Shown: positions 53,406 through 63,945 of the stretch, piece after piece
Layout: each line of letters opens with the position of its first letter
Position numbering within the stretch: position 1 is the first letter of the stretch
Assembly: GCF_009600985.1 (NCBI RefSeq)
Contig: NZ_VDFP01000011.1
Coordinates: forward strand, 20,877 to 84,876
Source: Companilactobacillus halodurans
Lineage (GTDB): Bacteria; Bacillota; Bacilli; Lactobacillales; Lactobacillaceae
DNA length: 64,000 bases
Reading direction: 5' to 3'
Position numbers and translations under genes: made by a program
The notes under the pieces: model-generated
What the model was told of the DNA's origin: nothing
Databases searched by the model: none
Seen by the model: only the letters and a program-made list of their open reading frames with translations

Positions 53406-55130
53406 ATGTTAAATACCCGGGGCAAATTCTTTAGACTATCATGTATTACCCTGAGCACAACAATTCTACTAAGTATCACTCCTAGTATCCAAGCGTACGC
53501 TGCTGATATTGCGACTGAGGAAACGTCTGATATCAACCAAACAAAAAACGATTGGACACCTTCATCAGGTGGAAACGTGACAGATGATTTTAAAAATAGT
53601 GACAATAACGAATTAGGTTATGCTGCTCACTTCCATATTTTTGCTAAGGAAGCTAACCTTTCGACGCATACAAATGGTAACCTAGCCGTTGCTAATTTAT
53701 CAGGTGATGCTGGATTCGGTACCAACATCAAAGATGATATGGGAAAAGTTGAAAAAGATATTTCTTATATTCAAAATGTTTCCAAAATGGAATCAAGTTC
53801 TTTTGTTTCTAGCAATGGCGATCGGACTAATAAAGTAACTTTCGGTACAGACAATGACGTTTTACTATCTGATACTGAAGAATTGATGGTCAATACATCA
53901 ACTATCAGTCACCTTACTAAAGATGAAGTTTTCCAAGACCAAGGCAACAACACCTACATTGACTTTGATTCATACTTTAACGTTTTAGCTCAAAAATCAC
54001 AGGCTATCACGCAAAGAGATGCTCATGACAAATTAAACGATAAAAATTTTGCTGAAGACATCAATAACCGTGTCATTGAATTAGATGACTACACTCCTAA
54101 TAAGGAAAACAAAATTGCTTTTGATTTAGATAGCAGCGTTCTTGAAAAAAGTACGCCTTTGAAAATCAAAGGACTTTCATCAGAAGCTGGTGGAACAAAT
54201 ATCGTTATCAACGTTGATTTGAAAGGTAAATCTAGTTACGATATGAAATCACAGATTCAACTATTCTATACTGATGGAAACAGTACTGATCCAACTAACC
54301 GTCCTAATCATGAAACAGAATATTTTGACGACAATCACATTCTTTGGAACTTTTATGACAGTTCACAAGCAGATGGCGTTTATCGCGGAACAATTAATTT
54401 TGATGCACCTTTCCAAGGTAGCGTCCTTGCAACTAGTGCAACAGTTACCGTTAATCATAACTTAGATGGAAATATCATTGCTGAAGTGGTTAATGTTAAA
54501 GGTGAAACGCACCGTTGGGATTATCAAAATGACTCTTCATATGATGAAGCTGTTGATGAAGACAAAAATCCAGAACCAACAAAACCAGATATTGATGAAA
54601 GTGACGAAGAAGATTTTGATGAAGATTTAAGTACAGATTCAGGTAATGAACCAGATACAGATGATGGAGAAAATTCAACTGACGACTCGAATGAAGAAGA
54701 TGTTGACTCAAATACTGATTTAGATACCGATGAAAACGAATCAACAGAAGACCCAGACGGAAAAGACATTGAACCAGACACAGATACTGACTCAAGTTCT
54801 AACCCTGACACTGATCAAAAACCAAATACAGATTCAAATTCAGAATTACCAATTACAAACGGCTCCTCTGAAAGTAGTTTTGGTCAGGAAACAACACCCA
54901 AAACACAAAGTACCCGCTCTTTAAGTACTGGAAAAGCTTTGCCAAACGTATTAGAAACTGTTCAAAATGATGTTGCTACACCAAGTTCAACTTCCAAAAA
55001 CAGTTCAGGACTCTTCCCTTCAACTGGTGGCACAAGTGGATTGATTGCTTCCATTTTAGGATTGGCATTACTGGCATTACTGGCAGTATTCTCAATTATC
55101 AAAGTAATAAAAATTAGGAAAAACAACTAA
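53406..55130 (+). CDS. Sortase-type surface protein with choice-of-anchor A-like domain
   Basis: 574 residues. Signal peptide (1-33, ending near AYAAD). An N-terminal ectodomain (about 60-375) resembles choice-of-anchor-A proteins (YAAHFHIFAKEANL, NGNLAVANL, and the strand-rich VNHNLDGNIIAEVVN). Then comes a very acidic Asp/Glu/Ser/Thr stalk (about 385-480). At the C-terminus a sorting signal: FPSTGG, a hydrophobic helix (LIASILGLALLALLAVF), and KIRKNN. The motif has F in place of the L of LPxTG. GAGG lies 12 bases before the ATG. Probably wall-anchored and CcpA-regulated. Confidence 0.82.
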   Translation: MLNTRGKFFRLSCITLSTTILLSITPSIQAYAADIATEETSDINQTKNDWTPSSGGNVTDDFKNSDNNELGYAAHFHIFAKEANLSTHTNGNLAVANLSGDAGFGTNIKDDMGKVEKDISYIQNVSKMESSSFVSSNGDRTNKVTFGTDNDVLLSDTEELMVNTSTISHLTKDEVFQDQGNNTYIDFDSYFNVLAQKSQAITQRDAHDKLNDKNFAEDINNRVIELDDYTPNKENKIAFDLDSSVLEKSTPLKIKGLSSEAGGTNIVINVDLKGKSSYDMKSQIQLFYTDGNSTDPTNRPNHETEYFDDNHILWNFYDSSQADGVYRGTINFDAPFQGSVLATSATVTVNHNLDGNIIAEVVNVKGETHRWDYQNDSSYDEAVDEDKNPEPTKPDIDESDEEDFDEDLSTDSGNEPDTDDGENSTDDSNEEDVDSNTDLDTDENESTEDPDGKDIEPDTDTDSSSNPDTDQKPNTDSNSELPITNGSSESSFGQETTPKTQSTRSLSTGKALPNVLETVQNDVATPSSTSKNSSGLFPSTGGTSGLIASILGLALLALLAVFSIIKVIKIRKNN

Positions 55131-55157
55131 TCTAATAAAACCACTTATTAATCACTA

Positions 55158-55198
55158 AAAAAGACACGAATTCGAATTTATCGAATTCGTGTCTTTTA
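55158..55198 (+). terminator. Terminator after surface protein
   Basis: AAAGACACGAATTCGA pairs perfectly with TCGAATTCGTGTCTTT around a 5-base loop. Confidence 0.9.
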
Positions 55199-55440
55199 AT
55201 GATGATGTTTTTCAAAAAGCAATGTTATTTGAGTAGTTATTAGTCTAATCAAAAGATTTTAATCTGTATGAATAATGCTAAATCTTTTCACTTTAACTGA
55301 AAACTCACTTGTAATAGGAAAAGTTGTACATTTTAAAAGTTTTTGAATTATCTATAACATAAACAACGACTACTTTCATAGTAAATTTTTCTCTATTTAT
55401 TTATAATACTGTGTATAAGAAAGTATGAGGTCATTTCTAA
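55199..55440. other. Gap before Lrp-type gene
   Basis: No gene seen. It contains a TATAAT near 55402 that may be the promoter of the regulator. Otherwise AT-rich with nothing of note. Confidence 0.4.
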
Positions 55441-55854
55441 TTGGATAAAACAGATTCAGAAATATTGAAATTGCTAAATAGAGATTCACGCATCAAAAAA
55501 AATAAAATTGCGGAATTAGTTCACCTAACTCCTCCTGCAGTGGCAACGAGAATCGAAAATTTAGAAAATGATGGCATTATAAAAAAATATACGGTTGAAG
55601 TCGATACTGCCAAAATGGGATATTCTCATCAAGTTTTTATTCAAACACAGATGGAATATTACAGCCACGAAAAATATTTAAAGTTCATCCACAAAAAAAG
55701 AAATTTCATTCGCCATCATTTCCGAATTTCTGGTCAAATGAATTATATGATTCAAGCTGCCTTTCATTCTAGTTCTGAACTAAATGATTTTTTAGAAGAG
55801 TTAAATGCCTATGCCAATTATCAAGTTTTAGAAGTCATATCTGAACTCATCTAA
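55441..55854 (+). CDS. Lrp/AsnC family regulator
   Basis: 137 residues with a winged-helix domain (LLNRDSRIKKNKIAELVHLTPPAVATRIENLENDGII) and a C-terminal RAM-type ligand domain (IRHHFRISGQMNYMIQ). Starts with TTG at 55441, with GAGGTC ten bases upstream. No ATG is available nearby. Amino-acid-responsive regulation is usual for the family. Its targets are not evident. Confidence 0.85.
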   Translation: MDKTDSEILKLLNRDSRIKKNKIAELVHLTPPAVATRIENLENDGIIKKYTVEVDTAKMGYSHQVFIQTQMEYYSHEKYLKFIHKKRNFIRHHFRISGQMNYMIQAAFHSSSELNDFLEELNAYANYQVLEVISELI

Positions 55855-55950
55855 AACAATTACCCCATTTGAATAATGATACTTAGGCTTTATTTAATAA
55901 AACAAAATTATCGAAACAATTCAAATATATTCTCCAAAAGTAAACCAAAA

Positions 55951-55982
55951 TAAAGCTGACGATATTTTATCATCAGCTTTTT
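55951..55982. terminator. Bidirectional terminator
   Basis: AAAGCTGACGAT pairs with ATCATCAGCTTT and has T runs on both sides. Shared by the convergent regulator and ABC exporter genes. Confidence 0.8.
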
Positions 55983-55985
55983 TAT

Positions 55986-57569
55986 TTATTCAAATTGATG
56001 CCAAAATTTTAATTGATAGTGATGGATTATTATTATCGCAGCAATGCCGATTAAAACAAATACCCCTAGATTCAATAGCCAAATTTGTGGAATAAAGATT
56101 ACAGCCATTGAATACGAAGCAATAACCACTACTCCAAGAAAAATAATTGCCATCATCGACAATATCAATCCTATGTTACCAGCGCCTCGATTAAAGAGTT
56201 CAGAAATGTTGGTCCAATTAGCTAAACGTAAGCGATAATCACGGGTGAAATAATATTGACTCATGAAATACGTCCCCAGCGTCACGCCTAAAACTAAAGA
56301 TATTGACATAATCAAACCGATTTGCATTACCACAGCTACTATTCCCATAATAATCAAATTGATCAATAACTGAACCACAAAGCCCAATAAGAATTTACGA
56401 TATAAATAACGGTTCATTGAAATAGGTAACGATTTGACAAATTTAAAATTCATTCGATCTAAAGATATTAAATTGCCAACCAATGATGTTTCATTCGTAG
56501 TTAAAATTCCCATCAATAAGCCACCAACAAAAAACACTCCCAACCATTTCACAGGTAAGTCCGTTGGGCCTTTAATCATCGCAAAAGTAAAGATAAAGAT
56601 TAACGGCGGCAAAATTGAACTAGAAAATACTTGGAGCAATACATTAGGTTCTTTCAATAATTGACGGTTATAAAAATCAAGTATCTTATTTAAGTCACGA
56701 CGATGAATGGATTTTCTTTTAATTGATTTCTTTGAAAAAGCAGAATTTGCTTTGGTCAATTGGTCATTCAATCCTGGTAAAACCAGTAATTTAACAGCTA
56801 TTCCTAAAACAAATAATGTTCCTATTAAAATAAGCCCAGTTAAAGTACTTCCAATAGAAATAGGATTAAGAAACATTTTAAAAAGTGGTAAAAAAATCGG
56901 TGTTAAGACAAAATTGAATCCCTGAGTTGCTGGATTGCTTGAACTATTGATGAAGAAAAAGACGCTCATAGCAATAATCAAACTAGCGGCAATTAAGCTA
57001 TTCATAAAAGCATTAGGATTCTTTTGAAAGAATTTCGTTTTAGTTAAGCCAAAAATAACTAACGAACAAATCATTAATATAATTGCAATTATTAAAATAA
57101 ATACTCCAACGCTCAATAAAATTGCTATTGGTATTATCATCCCTGCATACCAAGCTGTTAAAAAAAAGGCCAATAACATCGGAAGCGTGAATGGGATAAG
57201 GTCTAAAACAATAATCATGATTTTACTAAAAAAGATTTCCTGTTCCCTAAAGGGTAGTGGTAAATAGCTAATCAAATCTTTACTGGCAAAAAAGATATTG
57301 TAAATTCCTGAGATACTTCGTAAAAATGCCAATAAAATCGATAAACTGACATATAAACTAAATGTTCCCGGAAATTTGCTCAAATTCAACGAAAGCATGG
57401 GTACTCCTAAAATAAATAGAAAAATCGCCCCATTTATTAGAAATTGAAGTTCTAACTTTTTAGTTAGATTATCCCCAACGCTTCCCTTTTTTCTCAAACG
57501 AGCGGTTATTTGTGGATTAAGCAAACGTAAATCTACTTTTAATAAAGCTTGTAATTGTCTCTTATCCAT
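55986..57569 (-). CDS. ABC exporter membrane subunit
   Basis: 527 residues with about twelve hydrophobic segments. It has conserved basic loops such as SAFSKKSIKRKS and no motif diagnostic of a substrate. It resembles large Firmicute ABC permeases such as the YthQ/EcsB-like group. The start at 57569 has AAGGTGA before it, inside the ATPase gene, overlapping its stop by eight bases. With the ATPase it forms an export pump of unknown cargo. Confidence 0.82.
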   Translation of the reverse strand: MDKRQLQALLKVDLRLLNPQITARLRKKGSVGDNLTKKLELQFLINGAIFLFILGVPMLSLNLSKFPGTFSLYVSLSILLAFLRSISGIYNIFFASKDLISYLPLPFREQEIFFSKIMIIVLDLIPFTLPMLLAFFLTAWYAGMIIPIAILLSVGVFILIIAIILMICSLVIFGLTKTKFFQKNPNAFMNSLIAASLIIAMSVFFFINSSSNPATQGFNFVLTPIFLPLFKMFLNPISIGSTLTGLILIGTLFVLGIAVKLLVLPGLNDQLTKANSAFSKKSIKRKSIHRRDLNKILDFYNRQLLKEPNVLLQVFSSSILPPLIFIFTFAMIKGPTDLPVKWLGVFFVGGLLMGILTTNETSLVGNLISLDRMNFKFVKSLPISMNRYLYRKFLLGFVVQLLINLIIMGIVAVVMQIGLIMSISLVLGVTLGTYFMSQYYFTRDYRLRLANWTNISELFNRGAGNIGLILSMMAIIFLGVVVIASYSMAVIFIPQIWLLNLGVFVLIGIAAIIIIHHYQLKFWHQFE

Positions 57570-58326
57570 GGGACTCACCTTCGATATCTTCAACTAGGTG
57601 GCAATCACTTTGACGTCCAGCCATTTTCAGATAAATTTCTTCCAACGATTCATCATTATTCTTCGCTCTTAAAGCTTCTACTGTTCCGTTATAAATCATC
57701 TTTCCACTCTTGAGAATCGCTAATTCATCACAAAGTTGTTGTGCCGTATCCAAATTGTGGGTCGAAAAAATAACTGTTTTGCCTTTTTTAGCATGTTCTT
57801 TCATCAACTGCTTTAAATCATAGGCCGCTTGTGGATCCAAGCCTTGCATTGGCTCATCTAAAATCCATATATCGGGATCAGATAATAAAGCTCCAATAAT
57901 CACTGCTTTTTGACGCATTCCGTGAGAAAAACTTCCCATTAGTCCATTAACTTGCTCACCCATACCAAATAATTGGATTAATTGTTGACGTCTTATAGAT
58001 ACTTCTTGATCAGATAGTTTATAGGCAGCAACTAATAAATCCCAGTATTCCATGGCCGTTAATTGTAAAAAGATGTCTGGTGAATCAGGAACATAGGCAA
58101 TTCTTTCTTTGATTTCTTGACGATGTTCTCTTAAATTCAATCCATCAAAAACAATCGAGCCAGAACTAGGTTCAATCACACTGACCAAACTATTTAAAGT
58201 AGTCGATTTGCCTGCTCCATTATGACCAAGAAAACCAAATATTTCCCCCGATTTAATTTTTAAAGTCAAATTCTGTAAAGCTTTTTTATCACCATAATTT
58301 TTACTTAAATTATTAAATTCAATCAT
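57562..58326 (-). CDS. ABC transporter ATP-binding protein
   Basis: 254 residues. Walker A FLGHNGAGKST, Q-loop region AYVPDSPDIF, signature MGSFSHGMRQKAVI, Walker B DPDIWILDEPM, and H-loop ISTHNL as FSTHNLDTAQ. Drives the permease encoded next. No other subunit is seen. Confidence 0.95.
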   Translation of the reverse strand: MIEFNNLSKNYGDKKALQNLTLKIKSGEIFGFLGHNGAGKSTTLNSLVSVIEPSSGSIVFDGLNLREHRQEIKERIAYVPDSPDIFLQLTAMEYWDLLVAAYKLSDQEVSIRRQQLIQLFGMGEQVNGLMGSFSHGMRQKAVIIGALLSDPDIWILDEPMQGLDPQAAYDLKQLMKEHAKKGKTVIFSTHNLDTAQQLCDELAILKSGKMIYNGTVEALRAKNNDESLEEIYLKMAGRQSDCHLVEDIEGESHG

Positions 58327-58540
58327 TGTTATACTCCATAATTAAAGATTTTATTTAAGAAATAATTACATGCAGTTATTTTTGTTAAATCAAATTATAC
58401 TTACTTAGTAGCTTGATTTCCTTTACATTATGGAAATTTTCTTAACTTAATTTGCAATATTTGCTTAATTCATAACCTGTTGTTTTGGCGGTAAAACTAA
58501 CTAAAATAAAAAGTATATTTTAATTTAAAATACGCAAAAA

Positions 58541-58572
58541 AAGGCATCTAATCAACGATTAGATGCCTTTAT
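58541..58572 (-). terminator. Terminator after flavoprotein reductase
   Basis: AAAGGCATCTAATC pairs with GATTAGATGCCTTT around three bases, then T7 on the minus strand. Confidence 0.88.
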
Positions 58573-58578
58573 TAATTA

Positions 58579-60399
58579 TTATGCTAATTTTTCGATATAT
58601 TTTTTAGCGTTTTTAACTGAGTAGCGTCCTGAATTAACACAGTGCGCACAGCATGAACCGCCTAAATTAATCGTATAGATGTTTTTATATTGCATGGCAC
58701 TATCAATTCCAGCTGCATAAAGACCAGGAATCTTATTCCACTTATCATCTACTACTTCAAAATGGCGATTTTCACCGATACCTCCAATTGAAATTGCCAG
58801 TGACTGATTAAGTCTGGCTATATAATACGGACCCTTTTCGATTGGTACCAGATATTTTTTAGCTTTCCCAAATTCTTTATCCTCGCCATTTTGGCAAAAT
58901 TCGTTATACTTTTTAACCTCATTAGTAAATTCATCTTTTGGCAAGCCAGATTTACCAGCAAGTTCTTCCAAAGTATCTGCTTCAAATAAAGAATTTCCTT
59001 TATTAGTTTTAACTGCTTTATCAAGGATAGCAAGTGCTTGGGTACTGTCATGGTGATTCATATCATCAATACCTTTCATACTCTTTTGTTCTTCTTCAGA
59101 AAGATCCTGAAGGTTATCTTCATATTTAGCAAACATTTCTCGACTAAAGACTAAATAACCGTTTTTAATGGATTTGAATGGTTGCGACTGCAAAATAGCA
59201 TTTCGATCAGTAATACTTTCATCAGTGAAACTAACGCCATCTTGATTGACCCACAGAGCAGGACCACCAGCGAGTAAATCACGACCATTTCCTAGAGGCA
59301 AAGCTTGCACGAAATTCGTAATCAATGGTGCTGAATTTTCTAAGGTATCTTTAGCTCCAGCAGCTAGAGCCATTTTGTAGGCATCACCTGTTGACCCGGT
59401 CATACCAACAAATAGCATATTGTCAGTATTCCAGCCTTCTTTTTTGATTAACGCTCTATTTTGACCAAAACCACCGGAAGCAAAAATTACGGCCTTAGCG
59501 TTTATTTTGACAACTTGGTCGTCGATTGAAGCGTAAACACCTTTGACAGTCTTATCTTTAAAAATTAAGCCGGTAACTGGTGAACTGGTTGAAATTTTTA
59601 CGCCTAATTCTTCAGCTTTTTTCTTCATAAATGGAATATAGCCGATTGCTCCACGTCCACCTTTGAACCAGTGAAATGTCGGCAACGGACAAGTGTGATG
59701 GTAGTCGTCCACGCGGTCGAATTGAACGCCTTGATCAATCAACCAATCAATATTATCGGCTGTATGATTGACTAAATCGACCCAAAATGACCCATCAGCT
59801 TGATATTGAATCGTTTCTAGCTCATTTCTGACTACTTCTTCTTTTTTGAAAGTTATGCCGGCCTTTTTTTGCATTTTAGTTTCAGCACTCATCATACCTT
59901 TAACGCCAGAACCATTGCCACCAACAAAACCATTCTTCTCTAAGACAAGTGTCTTAATTTTATCTTGTCCAGCTTGAACGGCAGCTGATAAACCTGAAAT
60001 ACCGCTGCCAACGATAACTAAATCTGTCTGAATCGTCTTTTCAATTTTTTGAGGTTCTCTAATCCAACTATCATAATCGTCGTCTGCCTTAGAAAAATTT
60101 TGACTAACCTTATTAGAAAAATCGTCAATATCTCCTCCAGCATCAGCTATGGCTTGTTTGATAGCTGAAATAATCCCTTTGCTTGAAATAGTCGCACCTG
60201 ATACCGTATCGACGTTGACAGATTGATTATCAATAATCCGTTGACTCATTTTATCTAAGGTACCTTGTTCCAAATCAGAAATATCAGTACTTTTGTTATC
60301 TACTTGTTTGATTTTATTATTTTTAATATCAATTGCTAAATTTAGTGGTCTCTCAACACCATTAGCTTTTTCATTATAATTTCCATCTTTCAACAACAT
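58579..60399 (-). CDS. Flavin-dependent reductase (fumarate/urocanate reductase type) with FMN-binding domain
   Basis: 606 residues. An N-terminal FMN-binding domain (1-95) has DTVSGATIS, the sequence where ApbE-type transferases attach FMN covalently. Then an FAD_binding_2 domain: LVIVGSGISGLSAAVQAG, GGNGSGVKGMMSAE, and a C-terminal GGIGENRHFEVVDD with GLYAAG. No signal peptide, so cytosolic. Possible fumarate, urocanate or acrylate reductase; the substrate is not clear. It contains the cysteine cluster GSCCAHC. No ApbE gene is visible nearby. Confidence 0.88.
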   Translation of the reverse strand: MLLKDGNYNEKANGVERPLNLAIDIKNNKIKQVDNKSTDISDLEQGTLDKMSQRIIDNQSVNVDTVSGATISSKGIISAIKQAIADAGGDIDDFSNKVSQNFSKADDDYDSWIREPQKIEKTIQTDLVIVGSGISGLSAAVQAGQDKIKTLVLEKNGFVGGNGSGVKGMMSAETKMQKKAGITFKKEEVVRNELETIQYQADGSFWVDLVNHTADNIDWLIDQGVQFDRVDDYHHTCPLPTFHWFKGGRGAIGYIPFMKKKAEELGVKISTSSPVTGLIFKDKTVKGVYASIDDQVVKINAKAVIFASGGFGQNRALIKKEGWNTDNMLFVGMTGSTGDAYKMALAAGAKDTLENSAPLITNFVQALPLGNGRDLLAGGPALWVNQDGVSFTDESITDRNAILQSQPFKSIKNGYLVFSREMFAKYEDNLQDLSEEEQKSMKGIDDMNHHDSTQALAILDKAVKTNKGNSLFEADTLEELAGKSGLPKDEFTNEVKKYNEFCQNGEDKEFGKAKKYLVPIEKGPYYIARLNQSLAISIGGIGENRHFEVVDDKWNKIPGLYAAGIDSAMQYKNIYTINLGGSCCAHCVNSGRYSVKNAKKYIEKLA

Positions 60400-60537
60400 G
60401 CACCCCTTTTTAGTTACAATATTAATTATATGTTAACGATTTCAAAATATCTAATGTCTATAAAATGATATTTTTGTTCATACTATTAATAAATTAACTA
60501 TAATTTAAATAATAAATAAATTTTTAAGGAATATATC

Positions 60538-60963
60538 ATGTTAAAAAACATTCTGGTTGCAATCGACGGTTCGCAAAATTCTAATCGGGCCTTTAACCAA
60601 GCTTTAAAACTTGCCCAAACTCAAAAAGCCAACCTTTATCTTGTTAGAGTTGTTGAAGACTATTACTTAAATGAAGATGATGGCATTTTACAAATGGAAA
60701 ATTATTCAGACAATCCAGAAGTCATCAAAGCACGCGATGATTTGAACAATAAATCTCTAATGACAGTCTTTCCTATTAGGGATACTTTTTTACGAATCGG
60801 TGATCCTAAAAAAATTATTGCCACCTATCTCGTTCGTGGTTTGAAAATTGATTTACTTGTCGTTGGTCGTTTTGGAAAAGATTTCATCAACCGGAAGAAA
60901 ATTGGTTCTAACGCAAATTTCTTTAAACAAAACGCTCCTTGCAAAGTACGAATTATCGAATAA
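60538..60963 (+). CDS. Universal stress protein, UspA family
   Basis: 141 residues: ILVAIDGSQNSNRAFNQALKLA at the N-terminus and LLVVGRFGKDFINRKKIGSNANFF at the C-terminus. The second matches the ATP-binding G-x2-G-x9-G(S/T) pattern in relaxed form. Precedes a P-type ATPase by 131 bases on the same strand; cotranscription is possible. Confidence 0.88.
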   Translation: MLKNILVAIDGSQNSNRAFNQALKLAQTQKANLYLVRVVEDYYLNEDDGILQMENYSDNPEVIKARDDLNNKSLMTVFPIRDTFLRIGDPKKIIATYLVRGLKIDLLVVGRFGKDFINRKKIGSNANFFKQNAPCKVRIIE

Positions 60964-61094
60964 TAAATTTTTATTTATGATTTTTTCTAAAAATTACGGA
61001 ATAAAAATGCTTCCAATTTCATCAACAGAACTATAATTGATTTAAGAAATGGAATGAAAATTTGTGAGGTTATTTTCATCATTTCAAAAAGCTG

Positions 61095-63869
61095 GTGAAT
61101 AAATTGGGGAATATTCAAACACAAAAAAATAATTCTGCTAGTGAGCCTATCGCTCAACTACTTAAAGAATTAAAAACAACAAAAAATGGATTAAATCAGG
61201 AAACTGCCACTAATCGACAGACTAAATATGGTCCTAATATGATCCATCGTAATAAACAAAAATCACAAGTGAAAGTATTTCTAAAAAATTTCATTAGTTT
61301 GATGGCTGTTCTTCTTTGGGTCAGTGGTTTCATCGCTATCCTAACTGGTTCAGTTGAATTAGGAATTGCCATTTGGTTAGTCAATATCATCAATGGTATT
61401 TTTAGTTTTTGGCAGGAACATAAGGCTCAAAAAGCTACTGATTCTTTGATGGCAATGCTACCTACCTATGTTCGCGTCTTTCGCAATGGTAAAATCGAAC
61501 AATTAAATGCTACTGAAATGGTTCCCGGCGATGTCTTCGAATTGCAAGCAGGAAATTCAGTCCCAGCTGATGCTAGATTACTTGAGGCTACTTCGATTCA
61601 AGTCGATCAGTCAGCTCTGACGGGTGAAACTGTTCCACAATCCAAAACGGTCAAATACCTTGCTGGCGAAGGAAAATTCTCGGAATCTAACCTAGTTTAT
61701 GCGGGAACTACCGTTGGCGCTGGTGATGGTAAAGCCGTGACGATTGCTACTGGAATGCACACTGAATTCGGTAAAATCGCTTCTTTAACGGAAAAACAAG
61801 ATAAGCAAGCTAGTCCTTTGCAACTTGAATTGAACCGATTGACAAAGCAGATTTCTATTATTGCGATTGCCGTTGGTTTTATTTTCTTTTTGGCGGCCAT
61901 TTTCTTCGTTCACAATCCTATTGGTAAGTCCTTTATCTTTGCTTTAGGGATGATTGTTGCCTTTATTCCTGAAGGATTATTGCCTACTGTCACCTTGTCA
62001 TTAGCTCAGGGTGTTCAAAGGATGGCTAAGAAGCACGCTCTAGTTAAAGATTTGAACAGTGTTGAAACACTTGGCGAAACAACGGTTATTTGTTCTGATA
62101 AAACTGGTACTTTGACGCAAAACCAGATGACAGTCAATCACATTTGGCTTGCTTCCGGTGAATACACTGTCTCCGGTCAAGGTTACGTTAATAATGGAAA
62201 AATTCAAAAAAATCATCAAAATATTAATTTTCAAGATGATGCTGATTTGAAGAAGTTATTGATGGTTTCAACTTTTGATAACGATACAACAGTTGAAACT
62301 ACTGACAATCCTAAGAAACCTAAAATTTTAGGTACACCAACTGAGGCCGCTTTAGTTATTTTGGCTCAAAAAGCTGGTTTTGATTCTGACAATGAATTGA
62401 AACAAGCTCCACGTTTAAAAGAATTGACTTTTGATTCAGAACGTAAACGTATGACTACCATCCATCGCCAAAGCGACCAATTATTAGTTTGCGTCAAAGG
62501 CTCATTGAGTGACACCTTAAAGCAATGTACGACCATTCAAGATTGTGGAAAAGTTCGTACAATAACAGTTGCTGATCAAAAAAATATCAACGATGCAAAT
62601 AAGGAATACGCCACTCAAGGCTTACGTTCTCTAGCCATCGCCTATCGAGAAATACCTGTGACTGATGATAAACAGGTTGACCAATTAAATATCGACAATA
62701 CTGAAAAGGATTTAACTTTTGTCGGTTTAACGGTCATGGCTGATCCTCCACGTCCTGAAATTTATGACGCGGTCAAAAAATGCCACGATGCTAGTATTAA
62801 AATTATTATGGTTACTGGTGATAGTGAAATCACTGCTAAATCAATTGCCGTTAAAATTGGTATCACAAGCGATAAAGTTAGAGTAGTTACGGGATCTGAA
62901 CTCGACGATATGAGTCAAGCAGATTTAAAAGAAGCTCTAAAGGGTGAAATTTTATTTGCTCGAGTTGCTCCTGAACAAAAGTATAAAATTGTTTCTACTT
63001 TGCAAAGTATGGGTCAAAGCGTTGCCTCAACTGGTGACGGTGTCAACGATGCCCCTGCTTTGAAGAAAGCTAATATTGGAGTCGCTATGGGTGTTACCGG
63101 AACCGACGTTGCTAAAGATGCGGCCGATATGATTTTAACTGATGACAACTTTGCCTCGATTGTTGCTGCAATTGAAGAAGGTCGGACCGTTTATAGCAAC
63201 ATTCAAAAGTTCCTCTTGTATATTTTCAATTCCAACGTTCCCGAAGCTGTACCATCAGCGTTATTTCTCTTAAGTCGTGGATTAATTCCTCTGCCATTAA
63301 CTGTTCTACAAATTTTGGTAGTCGACCTAGGAACCGATATGTTGCCTGCTTTAGGATTAGGCTCAGAACAACCAGAACCTGGGATCATGCAACAAAAGCC
63401 ACGGTCTCATCAATCGCATCTTCTGAATAAAAGGTTACTTTTGACGGCGTTTGCTTGGTATGGAGTTATTGCCTCACTAATTTCCACAATGGCTTATTTC
63501 TTCGTCAACATGCAAAATGGCTGGCCACAAATCAATTTATTAGCTACTGGCAATGGCTATAGTCGTGCTACGACCATGACTTTAGCGGCAATTATCTTCT
63601 GTCAAATAGCTGCCGCAATGAACTGCCGTACTAAATACACTTCTGTCTTCAAATTAGGAATTTTCAGTAACCATCGAATCTGGACTGGAATCGTTTTTGA
63701 AGTTATTCTATTAGCAATCTTAGTTTACACACCCGGATTGCAATCAGTCTTCAACACCGCACCATTAGAGATCAATGATTGGATTTTCCTAGTTATTGTC
63801 CCTATTCCAATCTTCTTAATTGAAGAATTGAGAAAATTAGTTTTGAGATTTAGATATCAAAATAATTAA
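61095..63869 (+). CDS. Cation-transporting P-type ATPase (P2-type)
   Basis: 924 residues. N-terminal cation ATPase domain, actuator loop LTGET, phosphorylation site CSDKTGTLTQNQ, hinge GDGVNDAPALKKA, and the M4 motif PEGLLPTVTL, which resembles Na/K- and H/K-type pumps. The M6 region DLGTDMLPALGLG is also of that type. Ten membrane helices expected. The transported ion cannot be told. The likely start is GTG 61095 with a weak GCTGG before it, or TTG 61104 with GGTGA five bases upstream. Confidence 0.93.
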   Translation: MNKLGNIQTQKNNSASEPIAQLLKELKTTKNGLNQETATNRQTKYGPNMIHRNKQKSQVKVFLKNFISLMAVLLWVSGFIAILTGSVELGIAIWLVNIINGIFSFWQEHKAQKATDSLMAMLPTYVRVFRNGKIEQLNATEMVPGDVFELQAGNSVPADARLLEATSIQVDQSALTGETVPQSKTVKYLAGEGKFSESNLVYAGTTVGAGDGKAVTIATGMHTEFGKIASLTEKQDKQASPLQLELNRLTKQISIIAIAVGFIFFLAAIFFVHNPIGKSFIFALGMIVAFIPEGLLPTVTLSLAQGVQRMAKKHALVKDLNSVETLGETTVICSDKTGTLTQNQMTVNHIWLASGEYTVSGQGYVNNGKIQKNHQNINFQDDADLKKLLMVSTFDNDTTVETTDNPKKPKILGTPTEAALVILAQKAGFDSDNELKQAPRLKELTFDSERKRMTTIHRQSDQLLVCVKGSLSDTLKQCTTIQDCGKVRTITVADQKNINDANKEYATQGLRSLAIAYREIPVTDDKQVDQLNIDNTEKDLTFVGLTVMADPPRPEIYDAVKKCHDASIKIIMVTGDSEITAKSIAVKIGITSDKVRVVTGSELDDMSQADLKEALKGEILFARVAPEQKYKIVSTLQSMGQSVASTGDGVNDAPALKKANIGVAMGVTGTDVAKDAADMILTDDNFASIVAAIEEGRTVYSNIQKFLLYIFNSNVPEAVPSALFLLSRGLIPLPLTVLQILVVDLGTDMLPALGLGSEQPEPGIMQQKPRSHQSHLLNKRLLLTAFAWYGVIASLISTMAYFFVNMQNGWPQINLLATGNGYSRATTMTLAAIIFCQIAAAMNCRTKYTSVFKLGIFSNHRIWTGIVFEVILLAILVYTPGLQSVFNTAPLEINDWIFLVIVPIPIFLIEELRKLVLRFRYQNN

Positions 63870-63910
63870 TAATGGCTGTTCGTCAAATTAAGTTGATGGC
63901 AGTTTACATA

Positions 63911-63944
63911 AGCAGTTAGATCATAATTGGTCTAGCTGTTTTTT
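63911..63944 (+). terminator. Terminator after P-type ATPase
   Basis: AGCAGTTAGATC pairs with GGTCTAGCTGTT (mismatches), followed by T6. Confidence 0.72.
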
Positions 63945-63945
63945 A

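Noticed and set aside
54496..54924. Frames on both strands in the acidic stalk of the surface protein
   Set aside because: Low-complexity Asp/Ser codons create open frames in every phase; no start sites or motifs.
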